Origin: Lomentospora prolificans
Lineage: Eukaryota > Ascomycota > Sordariomycetes > Microascales > Microascaceae
Assembly: GCA_029532625.1 (NCBI GenBank)
Contig: JARFXM010000008.1
Span: 310,001 to 374,000, forward strand
Reading direction: 5' to 3'
DNA length: 64,000 bases
Shown: positions 47,478 to 59,990 of the stretch, piece by piece
How the letters are laid out: every line of letters starts with the position of its first letter
How positions within the stretch are numbered: position 1 is the stretch's first letter
The notes under the pieces: model-generated
The model's input: the letters and a program-made list of their open reading frames with translations, nothing else
The model's database searches: none
What the model was told of the DNA's origin: nothing
Program-made: the position numbers and the translations under genes

Positions 47478-49646
47478 ATGGCGACCAAGACGACGAAGCA
47501 GCTTCCGCATGAGAAGCGGAAGACAGAGGCGGTATGTCTGACAACGCAGGCGCAGCTAGCTCCCGTTCTTTGCGCCTTGTTGACTCTGAAATGCGGGGCT
47601 ATTTGAATGTATCTAACGGTAGGCCTGGCCGTTATAGGTCCTTAGTGACTTCGCCGACTACGCCGCCAAGCAAGAGCAAGCCATCCGCTATGGCGCCACC
47701 TCCGCCCCAGCCACTGCTTCCGGCCCCTCTGCTCCAGCTACCGGTCCGACCGCCGACACCACTGCCTCGGGGAATGATCTTGATGACCTTGCCGAGTGGG
47801 CCGACTTTGGTGAAGGCGACGCCTCCGCCAGCGCCGCCAACCCTTCCTTGAGGGACATCTTTCTTGGGCCCGAGGAAACCTGCTTACCGCTCCTCGACCG
47901 TTTCATCTCGAAGCGCCTCGACGAGGGAGGTCGCGAGACCGTGCTCCACCTGGGTTTTGAAAACAACGCTGACTCCATGGGTCTGACGCCTGATGATTGG
48001 GCTGTCGCCTATGAGAGGTTGGAGCGCGTGGCAAAGGGTTTGAACGCCGTTTGCCGCGTACTGTACACCAAGAACGTGGGTGGACCTGAGGAGGTTGATG
48101 GGGACAGTGGGGCGGCGAGGTCGGAGAAGGATAAGGATTGCAGCGGTAAAATCTTGATACGGCGGGCGCCCTCGAAACCGGATGAGAACATCGAGACGAG
48201 GATCGTCGTTGTTGGAAACGGTGAGTCTATTCCTGGGTCCAAGGGAGAAAGTTATAGTCTAATGGGTCCCTACTACAAACAGTCGATGCCGGGAAATCTT
48301 CTATGCTGGGTGTCCTAGTAAAAGGAGATTTGGATGATGGCCGAGGCAGCGCCCGAGTCAATCTCTTCCGCCATAAACACGAAATTGAGACTGGGCGTAC
48401 CAGCTCTGTCGGCATGGAGATTCTGGGCTTTGATGCCGGTGGTGAGGTCGTTGTGTCTGATAATCCCGGGCGTAAACTCACCTGGGAGGAGGTCGGCAAG
48501 CGTAGCGCCAAAGTGATCACCTTTTCTGATCTAGCAGGCCACGAGCGCTACCTTCGAACCACCGTCTTTGGCATGCTATCTGGGAGCCCGGACTACTGCC
48601 TCCTCATGGTCGCGGCCAATAACGGTCTCATTGGCATGAGCAAAGAGCACCTCGGCATCGCTGTGGCGCTTAACGTGCCAGTCATGGTAGTGATTACCAA
48701 AATCGACATTTGCCCACCGCAGATTCTGCAGGAGACCATTTCCCAACTCACCAAAATCCTCAAAAGCCCAGGTGCTCGAAAAATCCCCGTCTTCATTCGT
48801 GATCGCGAGACCTGCATCAACACGGCTACGCAGATGGTCAGCCCGCGTATCGCACCCATTTTCCAAGTTTCCAACGTCACCGGCGAGAATCTCGATCTTA
48901 TCCGTACCTTCTTGAACATTCTGCCTCCGCATGGGTATTACAACGCGGACGCGCCGTTCGAGTTTACTGTCAACGATACTTTCTCCGTGCCGTTCGTCGG
49001 CACTGTTGTTGCGGGTATCGTGCAATCCGGTGTTGTCCACGTCGGCGACAGCGTGCTTGTGGGGCCCGACTCCATCGGCCAGTTCACCACGACGACAGTC
49101 CGTTCCATCGAGAGGAAACGAATTCCCGTGCACGCCGCTTCAGCAGGTCAGTCTGCTTCACTAGCGCTTAAACGCATGCGTAGGAAAGACGTGCGGAAAG
49201 GAATGGTTGTGCTGCCAAGAATCGAGGGTCAGCCTCCTCCTAAAGTCTACCGCGAATTTGTAGCAGAGGGTATGTCCAGCCTTTCTTTTTTCTTTTTCTT
49301 TTTTTCTCTCGCTTTTTTCCCTAAGTCATGCCACTAACAAGCAAACCAAACAGTGCTCGTCCTCTCCCACGCAACCACTATCAAGACCCGCTACCAAGCG
49401 ATGCTGCACGTCGGTTCCATCTCCCAGACCTGTGCCATCATCGACGTCGACCGCCCATATATTCGAACCGGAGACAAAGCCACAGTCGCATTCCGCTTTG
49501 TCCAGCGCCCCGAGTTTGTCCGGCCGGGCGAGCGAATCCTCATCCGTGAGGGCAGGACGAAAGGGTTGGGCATCATCAAAGCGGTAGGGTACGATCCCGA
49601 GGACCCTATTTGGCAGGGCAAAGAGGCCGAGGGTGCTACAAAATAA
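47478..49646 (+). CDS. GTP-binding protein of the GTPBP1/GTPBP2 translational GTPase family
   Basis: Four exons (47478-47531, 47638-48220, 48283-49269, 49354-49646) with introns of 106, 62 and 84 nt give 638 aa. After an acidic Ala/Ser-rich N-terminus, G1 is 'VVVGNVDAGKSS' near residue 210, created exactly by splicing within the Asn-Val codons. The switch I Thr/Ser region is 'ETGRTSSVGMEILGFD', G3 is 'DLAGHERY' near 295 and G4 is 'VVITKID' near 350. EF-Tu-like beta-barrel domains 2 and 3 follow ('VGTVVAGIVQSGVVHVGD', then 'FRFVQRPEFVRPGERILIRE'). The family resembles eEF1A, and in animals GTPBP1/2 act in ribosome rescue and mRNA decay in the cytosol; the fungal role is little known. All G motifs are intact. 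The first exon is only 54 nt, but the ATG and frame continuity support it. Confidence 0.95.
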
Positions 49647-50317
49647 ATGAGTGTTTGGCTAGCTTCGTATTTTAGTCTTGTCACCGCATTGTTTTCTTTC
49701 TTTCTCTTGGCTTTTCTTTCCTTCTTCTAATGTTCTTTTTAACGACGAAGCGATGAAGAATAAGTAGAGCGATATTACTAAACTTTTTCCCGCCAATCTT
49801 TATTTGAATGATCTCGACCGACGCTAGCCCCTCGTGGGGATTTACATCTTGATCTAAGCTTGACTATGAAATTATCCAACATCATATGTATTGAGGGATT
49901 ATGCTAGACCAGACTAGAGCGGGTATATTTGATCGTCCAACCTTCACGGTGCAAGCCGTCCGAAGAATCACGGTTTGTTCTACCGTGCGAATAAACATAA
50001 CACAAAAGAACTTTCGTGGTATCAGTCATGAGCAGAGGCATGAAAAAAAAGTGCAATCCACCAATATAAACAGAGTATGAAAGGCCTTCCCTCCAGCCGC
50101 ATGCAGTAGCTTGTGATGCTGTGTCAACGCCTATGATGCAGGTGTATATGTCGCCATCTCCCCTCGATACCCCGGTACCATATAAACATCGGATATCCCA
50201 GTACAGAAGTTCCCTCCGTTTCTATTTATCCAACACCTTCATGCCATTGTGTCCTCGCGGACAGCCTCGATATTCATTAAGACAAAGGAAAGAGTCGTGC
50301 TTAAGTAGTATAGCGTT
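49647..50317. other. Convergent 3'-3' intergenic region
   Basis: A T-rich block at 49690-49740 follows the GTPase stop, and the rest is AT-richer DNA without a gene. It should hold both transcript ends. Confidence 0.6.
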
Positions 50318-53171
50318 TCATTCCGCAATGGGGGCTGCTGTTCCCCTATCAACGTTCGCTTTTCTCTGGGGCGGTTCGGCAAGGATGAAATCAACGGCTG
50401 GTCTCGCAATCTCCAAGCTCCTACTAGGTACTCGGCCGCCGCCGGGAGTTCTAGGATTTACAACATTGACTCGTCCGGTTCGCTCAGTAAGTCTCTGTGG
50501 ACCAACGATAGCAAGGGTGGTGCCGTCGCTATCGGAATCGTCATCTTCTTCTGGGCTCTCCTCATCCTCTCGAATGGCCATGTCGTGGCCAGGGCCGCTG
50601 AATCCATGAGCAGCTAGGCGAGCAAAGTAGTCCGCTAGCCCATCCACACTCGGGGTGCCGATAATCGTGTCATATCGAGGTGGAGGTGTCATGATCGAGC
50701 TCGTGTCAATATTATTACTATGCTCGTCGGCCGGCGGCGGAGGTTCGTCTGCATCGAATTCCGGCGGACCAAATGATGGCATCCGGATCAGATGGATGGG
50801 ACGCGTGTTTCCCATAGGTTCAATCGCCGAATAAGGTCGCGGCCTACCATTAGGGTTCCGCATCCGGCCATCCGGAATAATGGTCCGCGGGGAATTCGGT
50901 ACGTGTTCCTCGCTCAAAGATAGAGAGGCGGAGTCAGCGCATCCACAGGCCCTCTGGACATAGGAGGAGGCGTGGTCGAATCCGCTGTACTCTGGAAGGT
51001 TAGTGTTCGTCTGGGTAGCTCGGCAATTCAGAAGCGTGATCGGAGAGTCAATACTGATCTCGAAGTGTCGTCGCTTCGTACCAGTGGGGTCATCGGGATC
51101 GGCGCGTGAGACTCGCATGACAATCTAGATTGTAGTGTTAGCAGTGATGTCCTTTATGGCCAGATTACGTAGTATACGCCGCCGGGCTTACCCTAATCCA
51201 GTGGTCCACTGACACGTTCTTCCAACTCGAGTCGGGGTGGAGGATCAAGTTGTTGTCCTTCTTCATCATCTCACACGTCGGAATTTGGACGTTAGCCTCA
51301 ATCTCGGTGGGTCCCCAGAAATTCTCTAGACCCAAGTCAAGATCACCCAAGAGGTTGTTGGACGGCTCGGGCAAAGGTGCCGATGGAGAATCCCTACCAG
51401 CGGACTGGGTCGAGTTCCTCGTAGCAGCCACTTCGCGGGCAGACCGGCGTTCTCCGGGAGAGAGTTCACCACCACTGGTAGTCCTCAATTCAGCTCCAAG
51501 ACTGGGGTCCATGGGCTTTCCGGCGGTTTTCTCAAGGAGAAGAATTTTGCGCCCAGGCTCGCGGCGGGTCACCAGGCGGTTGTTCGTCCAGTATTCGATC
51601 GACTCGGCAATATAAACGCGGATCTTGTAGACTTGTACCTTGGCTAGTGGCGTGAACTTGAAAGCGATTGGAATTTTAGAGCCAATGGCAAACGACTTGC
51701 CTGACACAACAATGTCGTAGTGAAGCTGATCATCCCACTGCCGGCTTATCGATATGGGCTCGGTAGTTTCGAGGGATAGCTGATCCGGGACCCGCACGAT
51801 GGAGACCTCCTTGGTGCCGTTCAAGTTGGCCCGAAAAGCGCCGTGGCGTTCAACAGAGGCTTGAAGCTCCCACTTTACCGACCCGAAGGGAAGCTTTGTC
51901 GTCTCTAGCTGGTGATGGTCGATGGGCAGCTCGAACGAATATTCGTACGTTCCAGGTCGGAAGATCTTGTAGCCCTTGGGGTTGAGGACGGCAGGCTTAG
52001 CCACCGGTACATCTCCTTGGCCAAAGCTGCGAGAACGCACAGATCTGAGTTTCAGCTTCTTTAGCTCTTTTGAGGTCAACCCGCCACGTCTGGAGAAAGG
52101 TGGCGAGTCGAGCGCGAGCTGTCCGGATCGGATAGAAACATGCGTACTGGCCGGGTCGGCAGCTCCATCTTTGAGCGAAAAAGAGCACTGGTTTCCGTAC
52201 TCGGTCTCCCACCCGTCATTGATAGCATCAAAAAATGTGAGGACCTGCGTGCGTAGTGAGTCCTCCTCCCATTCCTGAAGCCTCATAGGGGGGATTCCCT
52301 CGGGCCATTCCGTCCGCGTCTTCCCTGCTAGCTTGAGCTGAACGGTTTTAATCTTGATGTTCTTGGTGAGGACAAGCTGCAGTTTTCCGCGCAACAAGGC
52401 CGTACCAGTTGGTCGGTTTCCGCGTCTTGCACGACCATCGTGGTCGAGTCCAGCCAGAAATACATTAGGTTCAGCCATGAGAATCGAGCAGGTTATACCA
52501 CTACTGGAGGCGACGGGTTTGTGGATGGGTATGACATCAGTGTTGACATGACGCTTCGGGGGGCGGGCCGATACCATCCGGTGGCGCGGCGGACCGCGGG
52601 GCCCATCGGCGGCGCCGTGGTTAGGATCATGATTATGGTTAAATGGGGGTCGCATAGCGACCATGGAAGCCGGTCGAGTCATCTGAGATTCATGCAAATG
52701 GTTCTTGTCTATAAACCAGTAAGTAGAGAGGCTCCTTAGCAAGTCGACAAATCCTCGCCGGCGCTTGTGAACCGATCGAGATGACCTCCGGGGTCGGTCT
52801 GGTCGAGCCAAGTGGTGACGCAGGGCACTAGAGGCGCGACGGTCGTTTAGTAGTAGACGGCGAGCCTCCCGCTGTTGAGCAGCGCTCCTGCTCTGGCGGC
52901 TAGGGTCTTTTACGCCTTGCTCAATCCGGTTCGCTCTAGAGATAAGCGAAACCCTCGGCGTTGGTCTTGTGCGTCCGCTAGGTGAGTAGCCGGATGGCAA
53001 CCGGACAACTCGAACGACTCTACGTCTTCGAGGGCGGCAGCGGATTTGAGGATCGGGAAAAGGAGGCCGCGATGAGGAAGAAGGACCAGGCTCGGAGGTC
53101 TGACGGCGGAATATAAGCCCGTCTGAAGAGGTCCAAAGAACTGGACGCGACACAGCGTCTTCGTCTGCCAT
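50318..53171 (-). CDS. Alpha-arrestin (ART family) ubiquitin-ligase adaptor
   Basis: Two exons, 53171-51192 and 51124-50318, with a 67-nt intron (GTAAGC donor, GCTAAC branch site) give 928 aa; splicing yields 'DHWIRIVMRVSRADPDD'. The arrestin N-domain starts near residue 225 ('CSILMAEPNVFLAGLD', 'KTVQLKLAGKTRTEWPEGIPP'). The arrestin C-domain lies near 480-660 ('YDIVVSGKSFAIGSKIPIAF', 'KIRVYIAESIEYWTNNRLV'). The C-terminal tail carries 'TPPPRYDTI', a PPxY motif (50672-50683), plus 'LPEYSG' and an acidic run. PPxY motifs recruit the Rsp5/HulA HECT ligase, so the likely job is to deliver plasma-membrane transporters for ubiquitination and endocytosis. The N-terminal ~200 residues are Arg/Ser/Pro-rich and unusual; Met164 ('MTRPASMVAMRPPFNH') is an alternative start. 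Confidence 0.92.
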
Positions 53172-56100
53172 AGAGTGTTATCGATGTGCAACCATCGGAA
53201 TAGTACCAAGATAAGATAAAAAAAGGTAGGATGAAATCCCCGTCAGTTGATGAGGGTAGGATGTAGAGGGTGTCTTTGTCTTAGGGGAGGTCGGGAACAA
53301 TCCACAGAGCCACTGTCATTTCACAAGCCCATCACGAGTCTCTCGGGAAAGCTCGAAAGAGCTAGAACCCCAAAATGTAGAGATATCAGGGCCAGAGTTG
53401 ATTTGCGGTATGAATCAGGCGGAATCGTGCATCCCAAATCTGTGACGGAGTGGTGTCACAAGACGTCGGATTAAGTAGACACGGTGGGAGGGCAGGCCCT
53501 GGATGGGTGTGGCTAGCAGAGGAGGAGGGTGTCTAGAAGACCAGACACCCCGGATGGAATTGGGGATGTCTCTGCGAAGCGGTAGAAGGAAATAAGGAAG
53601 CGAATAGGCAGAATAGGCAGAGGTTACGAGGCAAAGGGAGAAAGTAGATGTGGTTGGTTGATAGAGGAGGATGCAGCGAGGTAAAGACTCTAGACTTACA
53701 ATTTCTAGTGGACCAAATTCGGGAACTGCCAGGTGGAAGAGCGCTGGCGGAGGACGTACAGTCAGAATACTACGTGTAGCTGTGTACGTGCGCCCGCTCG
53801 CGTGTCCCAGTGTGACCAAAGGGTGCAAAAGGGTGGTTGCGTCAAACAAAGCCACCAATTTGCTGGGGTGGATGGAGAGCGGACCGGGTGCACAGAGGCC
53901 GGCTCGAGAGCGATTGGACCGTGATGCCTGTCGAGACCAGCAGACGAGAGGGTCGGGGGAGAGCGTTGCAGCTGGGCAAGAAAGGCGGTGGTGGTTGGCG
54001 TGGTGAGAGCACAACCCGGGTCGACCAGGTAGGGCCGGGTCAAGGCCCAACTCGGCTTGGTTGACAGGAAATAAGAACCTTTTAGGAAATATCTGATGCG
54101 TTCCAGGTGCCTGGCGAAGGGGGTAGCTCGTTGGGGCCTAAGCGACTCTCCAAGCAGATTAGTTGCTGAAAAACAAATCTAAGATCGGCATCGGCGATGG
54201 GTAGTGTGCATCGATTGATGTATGGTTCAAGTCCGAGCCCAAACTGAAGCCTGAGTTCTAGGATCAAGGATCTGGCTGGCAATGAAGCAGCAGGGCCTTG
54301 GGCCGATTAAAGTAGGTCAGAGCGGTCGAAACTGGTGGCGGCGGCGCCGGGCTGGGGCGGGGCCAGCGGATAGTCCTGGTTCGGTTCTGGATGGCTCGAG
54401 GGAAAGGAAAAAAAAAAAGAAAAAAAGGGTGTTAATTGTGCGGGTTGTGGTTCGCCAAGGCAAAAATGTACGGCGAGCGTGGCGGAGGCGTGGAAGTCTG
54501 TTCTTCGTCAGACCTCACCTGATTCTTTTCTTCGATTTTGATTTCGGAATCGTTCTAATCCACTCTTTGGTGTTAAGACTTGAGCCAATATCTCGCAGCC
54601 CTTTGGATGTGTGCTCTTTTTAATGCGAGTGGCTATTAAAGGCCCCCAACACTACTCTGAATTTGAAGAGAAAAATATTGGCGGGGTTTCCAACTTTGAG
54701 CTTTGGGGCGCTACTTCCACCGCTGGCTTTACAAAAGGCGGTAACCGAATACCACAGCGATTGCAGGGCAAGGGCCTTGGGTGAGCCAGCAAGTCGAGCA
54801 GCCGTCGGCCAGGGAGAAGGGGAAGGGGGCGGGGGGCGTTTATCCTACTAGCGACGAGGCGAGGGTAGTTCTTTCCACGGCTAGGAATTATTGAGATGTA
54901 TTTCGTAAGTTCGAGGCGCGAATGGGATACGAACGGCAACCGCGGATAGCAATCGCGCAGAGTTCCCGATAGATCCGTGGCGTGGCGTCAGGAGTGTAAG
55001 AGTAGTAGGAAGAATGGAAACGAGCCCAGTGGGCATAAATTCTGTCGAGTAAAGAAGAGAAGCTAGAGGACTGAAGGGAGACAGGAAGAGGGGCAGTAAT
55101 GGGTAAAATGGAAAAAACGTCAAAGAGGATGGACAGAGTGGGAGAAGGAGACAGGACACGAAAATCGTGGTTCCCAAAAGGTATGGATCATTATGCGTCC
55201 ATGGATCATTGGAGACGAGAGAGAGGGAGAGGGAGAGGGAGAGCACGCGCAATTTACAGGCAGGGTGCGCAAGATGGAGCATGCGAACAGTCGGGAAGTC
55301 CTTGAGTGAGAGCGGCCTAGGCACAAACATCTAATACCAGAACAGCGAAGCCAGGCATGGTATGTATGTGCTGCGTAATAGCGCTTCGAAGCCAGGCTAT
55401 GCCTTTACTTCACAACAGGAAGAGAAACAGCAACATTCAACACAACGCCCAGTATGAGTTACAAATATGCATCGAACAATCGAACACGCACACGGACAAC
55501 AGCACCTACTGACATGACCAACCAGCGCCGGATGGTTGGGTCTGGAACCTGTCCTATCAAACCTTGAACCCTCATGCTTGGCCCAGACCTTCGCGGGCTG
55601 GCACTTTGCCAGCACACTTGACACCAACGGCGCTGGAGCTCGCGACGAATGAAACCCGCGGGCTTGCGCGTTCAAAACCTGGTTCACGGTCAAAACAAGG
55701 TACCAAGAGGGCCTATATGACGGAGGACGAGAAATCGAGAAGCGCAAAAGCCCTTAAGATTCTTGATGCCAGAATATCCAGAATCTTGTGGATAAAGAGA
55801 GGCATGACGACAAGTTGCTGAAACTCGACGTCACTGGGTTGCCACGCGGGGTGGAAAAAAGCGGGCAGGGTGAACTGGACTGGTCGAATCTGGCTAGTTG
55901 GGCTTGTCTGGTTGTCCAGTTGGGGACAGGGGTTGTGGCAAGGGAGGGCTAGCAGAACGAGCGAGGGGCCAGCGGAGCGGGGCCATGGAGTCGTGCAGCG
56001 ATGGAACAATACGATGGGGAGAGTGTCGAGGGCGAGCAAAAAAGGCTGATGGGCAAAAAGAGATGGATGCCGACTTTTGGGCGAACCTTGCAATTGATCC

Positions 56101-56338
56101 ATATCCATTGCGAGACCAGTAAAAGTGGGTATATGCTCCCGAGATCCGACTACTGGTAAACGAGAAAAGATAAAAAGACTGTTGCCTCATCATGGTCTCC
56201 ACGGGACAGATGGCCAAATGATGTGGGCTATTTCATCATCATCGATCATCCTCATCATCCATCATCCTCGTCATCCGTTGATGGCACGTCCCGCTCTTGC
56301 CGTTGTAAACTTCGCCTAGTCGCAGCTACCATGGTAAA
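53172..56338. other. Upstream region of the arrestin gene and gene-poor DNA
   Basis: Pyrimidine-rich on the minus strand up to about 54050, as expected for the arrestin leader or promoter. A 211-codon minus frame at 53415-54050 is low-complexity and rejected. An A-tract lies at about 54410-54426, a GAGGGA-type purine repeat at about 55218-55243 and CAT/CATCC repeats at about 56230-56280. No gene is supported. Confidence 0.5.
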
Positions 56339-56938
56339 TCAATCTTTATGGATGCCATCTCCGGTGCGACTAGTACCTGATACTAGCCAACCCCATGAGG
56401 ACGCTAGTAGGTCTCGTGGTATTCCATACCTTAGGGCGAGCCGCGGTAGTGCAGAGATCCATCTGACTGTCATTAATGTTTCCTCTTGGAAAATGCGACC
56501 TCGTAGCTTAAAGTTCTCCCTCTTCACTGTATCATCCCGTTATGATCCTTGCTTTCGATGTTTGAATCGCGCCTGGGAAAACTCAGCTTGCCCATTACTG
56601 GGCCGGCCGTTGGACTTCGGGCCGTAACAGTTCAATGGCTCACCAACACCGAACGCAGTCTCGATGCGAGTCGACACACGTTTGAACTCCAATCTGACAT
56701 TATTCCTCGCCCATCGTACATTCAGCAGCACCGGAAGCCCCCCTTCAAGGTAAAAAAAAGCTAAGTATCCGATCTTTGTCGGGACATTTTCAGCCGTCAT
56801 CTGATACACGAACTCGGGCACGTCCCAGCGGGTGGCGGTCCCCTCATATCCATGGATGCTGGCTGCCCGGAGCACCCAGTATCCGAGGTCACTCAAGACT
56901 GTACTTTGCGGGAAGGCCAGCGGCCGATTTTCGAGGTA
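56339..56938 (-). pseudogene. Decayed protein-coding sequence, family not recognised
   Basis: On the minus strand a single frame runs 200 codons with only one stop (56540-56542). The translation is strikingly protein-like: 'NRPLAFPQSTVLSDLGYWVL', 'WDVPEFVYQMTAENVPTKIG', 'FFYLEGGLPVLLNVRWARN', 'LEFKRVSTRIETAFGVGEPL', 'CYGPKSNGRPSNGQAEF'. After the stop comes 'KLRGRIFQEETLMTVRW'. Upstream the frame meets another stop at 56939-56941, beyond which a different frame looks coding-like ('GRIVGSGIALARLGSQC'), suggesting a frameshift. I cannot name the family. No start, clear splice sites or intact version are present. A chance origin cannot be excluded, because long open stretches do occur. Confidence 0.4.
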
Positions 56939-59148
56939 TTACCGTTTCGCCAGCTCCTGGCTTCACTTCAATCCATGGATGCAATACTTCTCTTCGTCGC
57001 CTGCACTGTGACCCCAGCCTTGCTAGTGCAATTCCGCTTCCAACAATCCTTCCGTTGCCAGCTGTATTTTTCAATCCGTACAAAGCCCAATGCCACCATC
57101 TAAAACCATCTCCCCCCTATCCCTGCCGCGCCTGGGACATTAATGTGTTGGATAGCTCTTAAACAGTTGCAGGCCTTGGGCGTCTTAAACTCGTTATCGA
57201 ATCGCATTCCCAGATCAAAACAATATTATGCGCAAGGGACACTATCGATGCTGTTTCTTTTTTCTCTTTTTTTTTCAGGCATATTCCCCCCCTAGCTGTC
57301 CACACATCGCCACCACCTGACAGGTTCGGTTAGCGAGAATACACTAGGCACGTCGTCTCAATATCACAAGCAATAACATAGGCTATCTCCTAAGATCGCG
57401 AGCATGGTTTATCCCTCTTATAGATCTTCCCCTAGGTCCGCCGAGGATTGGCCAAGCCTTTTACTTCGGTGTTAAGCGGGCCAACTAACGATGATGATTG
57501 GGGCTTGTGATCGAGGCTCGATAGATCAAACTTAGCGCCCGTCTGATTGGCTCTTGGCTTGTCCACACCGAACATCGAAGCCGATTTGGCCACCTCAATC
57601 GCAACACTTGACCGCGCTCACATGGTTGCTCAGAGAGTTGCAGTGCATCTACGCACGTTGGAGGGCACCCTCGCCCTTCTGCTTGTCTTCCGCTTTACCC
57701 CATCTTCTCCTCCCTTGGCAAACCCTCGAAAGTGGAGTTTTCGAGAGAAATATTGTTTCTCCTCGATCCTTGGATCATGTACCCCGGGCTGATGCTCCCA
57801 CGATACCCTAAATAGACAAGTCAGGGCATTAGCTCCTGCGCTTGCCGAGGCGACGGTGATGCGGCAAAATAGCACTCTGCTGTTGACCACACTTGGCGTC
57901 CGCTATTATTACACACAGACCCAAGACGTAAAACGTGCTCTCGTCAATCCTCAAAACTAAAACAGAAAACATTGCAGATGACTGCTACGTAACACTACTA
58001 GAAGGTCTTGGCTACTCAGAAAGTCGCTCCATCCTGCGGCCGCAGGCCCAAGGCCAGCTCATCTGCGTACCGACCCAGCACGGGCTTCCTCCGCCCCTTC
58101 GCTTCAAACATTCAATCACAGATTGTAATATGGGTTAGAACTCGTTGGAACACGGCTCTCGATATTCTTTGGAATTACTAGTTTTGGAAGGACCCGCCGT
58201 GCCAGCTGGCGCTACTGTCCAGATTTCACCCGAAGGACCCTTGGGTCGGCTCACGTTAGGCAATGTTTGACGCCGCCAGCTGCTTGCGATGCTCAACACT
58301 AGACATAGCACTGAAGAAATCGAACATCTCAACTTTCCAAGGTTGGCCTTCTAAGAAGGCTAGTTAACTAATAGTACGTGGTTAATCGGTAGTCAGCCTC
58401 TCGCCAAGACCTTCAAATAGCAGTCGATGGCCAGCCGTTCAACTCTTGGGTAGGACCGTCGCTCTAAACACCTTCGCTAAATTGTGCTCATAAGCTCAGT
58501 TCCTCCCTTCAACATGACCTCAGTAGCCTCGACAGCATTTATCTTCGCTCCTACTTCAATATAGAGCACATTCTCCTATAGCCCTCTAATCTCTACAGCA
58601 GGTGTGACGGAGGTCGGCTTAACAAAGCAGTGAGTGAACATTTGAACTCTTAAGTTTGGTATCGTGTGTACAGAAAAGAAGGTGCTCGTCGTGAGATGAG
58701 CCCTTGTGTTGTCTATATATCTAGCTAGATCCTGGGCCGCAATCATCGATGTCAAATGAACCCCAATCCATTTTCGCCAGACGTACAGAAGTCCACATTC
58801 TCAACTCTCCACGCCTTCTGCGCGGTAACTCTCAGATTGTCTTAAGTCTACTATCTCAATCTTGTGTGTTATAGGACTCATCAATTGATCTAGCATAGTT
58901 TGATAGTACAAGAGATCACAGATCTTTGGCTAAATAAAGCCAAATTGAGTATAAAGCTAATTTGCATGGGAAGCACAAGGCAAAAAGTCTCTTGGAGTGT
59001 TTATCAGCATGTCGATACCCTCCTGCCTCCTCCTTCCAAAGCCTATGCGTTATGACAGGTTCATAGGAAACAGAGAATGGACCTGGAATTTTGCACGCAA
59101 GCTTCGGAGACTCATCGATACCATCACTAGCACTACGTGTGCCGATAA
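56939..59148. other. Gene-poor intergenic DNA
   Basis: Apart from the possible continuation of the decayed frame to about 57083, nothing is recognised. Open frames are short and composition is balanced. A T-tract with 'ctttttttttc' lies at about 57256-57280. Confidence 0.5.
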
Positions 59149-59990
59149 AAATACTTTGGTCCCTGCCGTTATAAGAGAACAGAACCAACTTCGAGAGCAA
59201 ACATTAGATCGCGTCAGTTAGGTTTACTAGTAAGCCGGTGGAATCGATTCCGGGCCCTTATGGAGTTTCGAGAGAAGGTCACTTGGCTTCCCAATAATCC
59301 TTTGGACATGTTTGTCATAGTCACCAAGGTCTATGGGAGGCGATATATTGCCGGAATTCGTCTCCAGGCGAAGAACTGCGAACCTGTCCAGCTTGGTTAT
59401 ATCCGACAGAGCGGCGAGGTTCTCGTTGGCGAGTGTCTAAGAATCGCTGATTTTCAAATGGCCCACGACTTGAGAGGAGTAAGAGGCATGGTCGTCATAC
59501 CAAAGATGGTCTATTTCGCAATGGGTGGGGGGCTATGAAGGCATACCACAAAGAAGCTTGGTGCTACGTTCTGGGGACCTGGAAGCAGTACGGTATTTGA
59601 AAGACCATTTCAATATGTGTCACACCCAAGGAAGTATCTTTAATCTCACTGGGAGAGCGCTTCAGTTGACAGGACACTACTAGGCGTTTGCGTTTGTCGC
59701 AATGTTCATCTCTAATGGAGCAGATCGAAGCGGCCTCCAGAGCGAGCCAGGACTTGACTGGCCTCTACCAAATCCTGAATCTCCGTCATATCGCCTTTTG
59801 GTTTCCTCGAATTCCGGATGAGAGTCCATGCTTTTGTCGAGATAAAGAGCCCCCCGCATACAATTTGTCCACCCAGCTCCCGCTATGCCTGTGTTTTCGC
59901 GGACCCAGACACCCACGACCTTCGTTAGCTTGGCACAATGAAAATCCCGAGTTGTCATGGATTCACGCCACGCTTCTGGGGTGCTCATAG
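59149..59990 (+). pseudogene. Relic resembling a fungal F-box-associated protein
   Basis: The frame from 59149 to 59538 (130 codons) reads 'SRWNRFRALMEFREKVTWLP', 'VTKVYGRRYIAGIRLQ', 'EPVQLGYIRQSGEVLVGE' and 'HDLRGVRGMVVI'. The pattern RRYI.GI(R)...LGYI...RG.RG..VI recurs in the C-terminal half of many large fungal F-box-like proteins. The likeness resumes in other frames: 'WGPGSSTVFERPFQYVSHP' (about 59570-59630), and at 59760-59830 'LRHIAFWFPRIPDESPC', matching the usual '..(W/F)(Y/F)P.IP' element. Stops and frame changes separate these blocks, and no N-terminal F-box or start is visible. The family naming rests on pattern memory only. Confidence 0.4.

Noticed and set aside
53415..54050. 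211-codon minus-strand frame upstream of the arrestin gene
   Set aside because: Pyrimidine-rich leader or promoter sequence without domains; no clear splice link to the arrestin.
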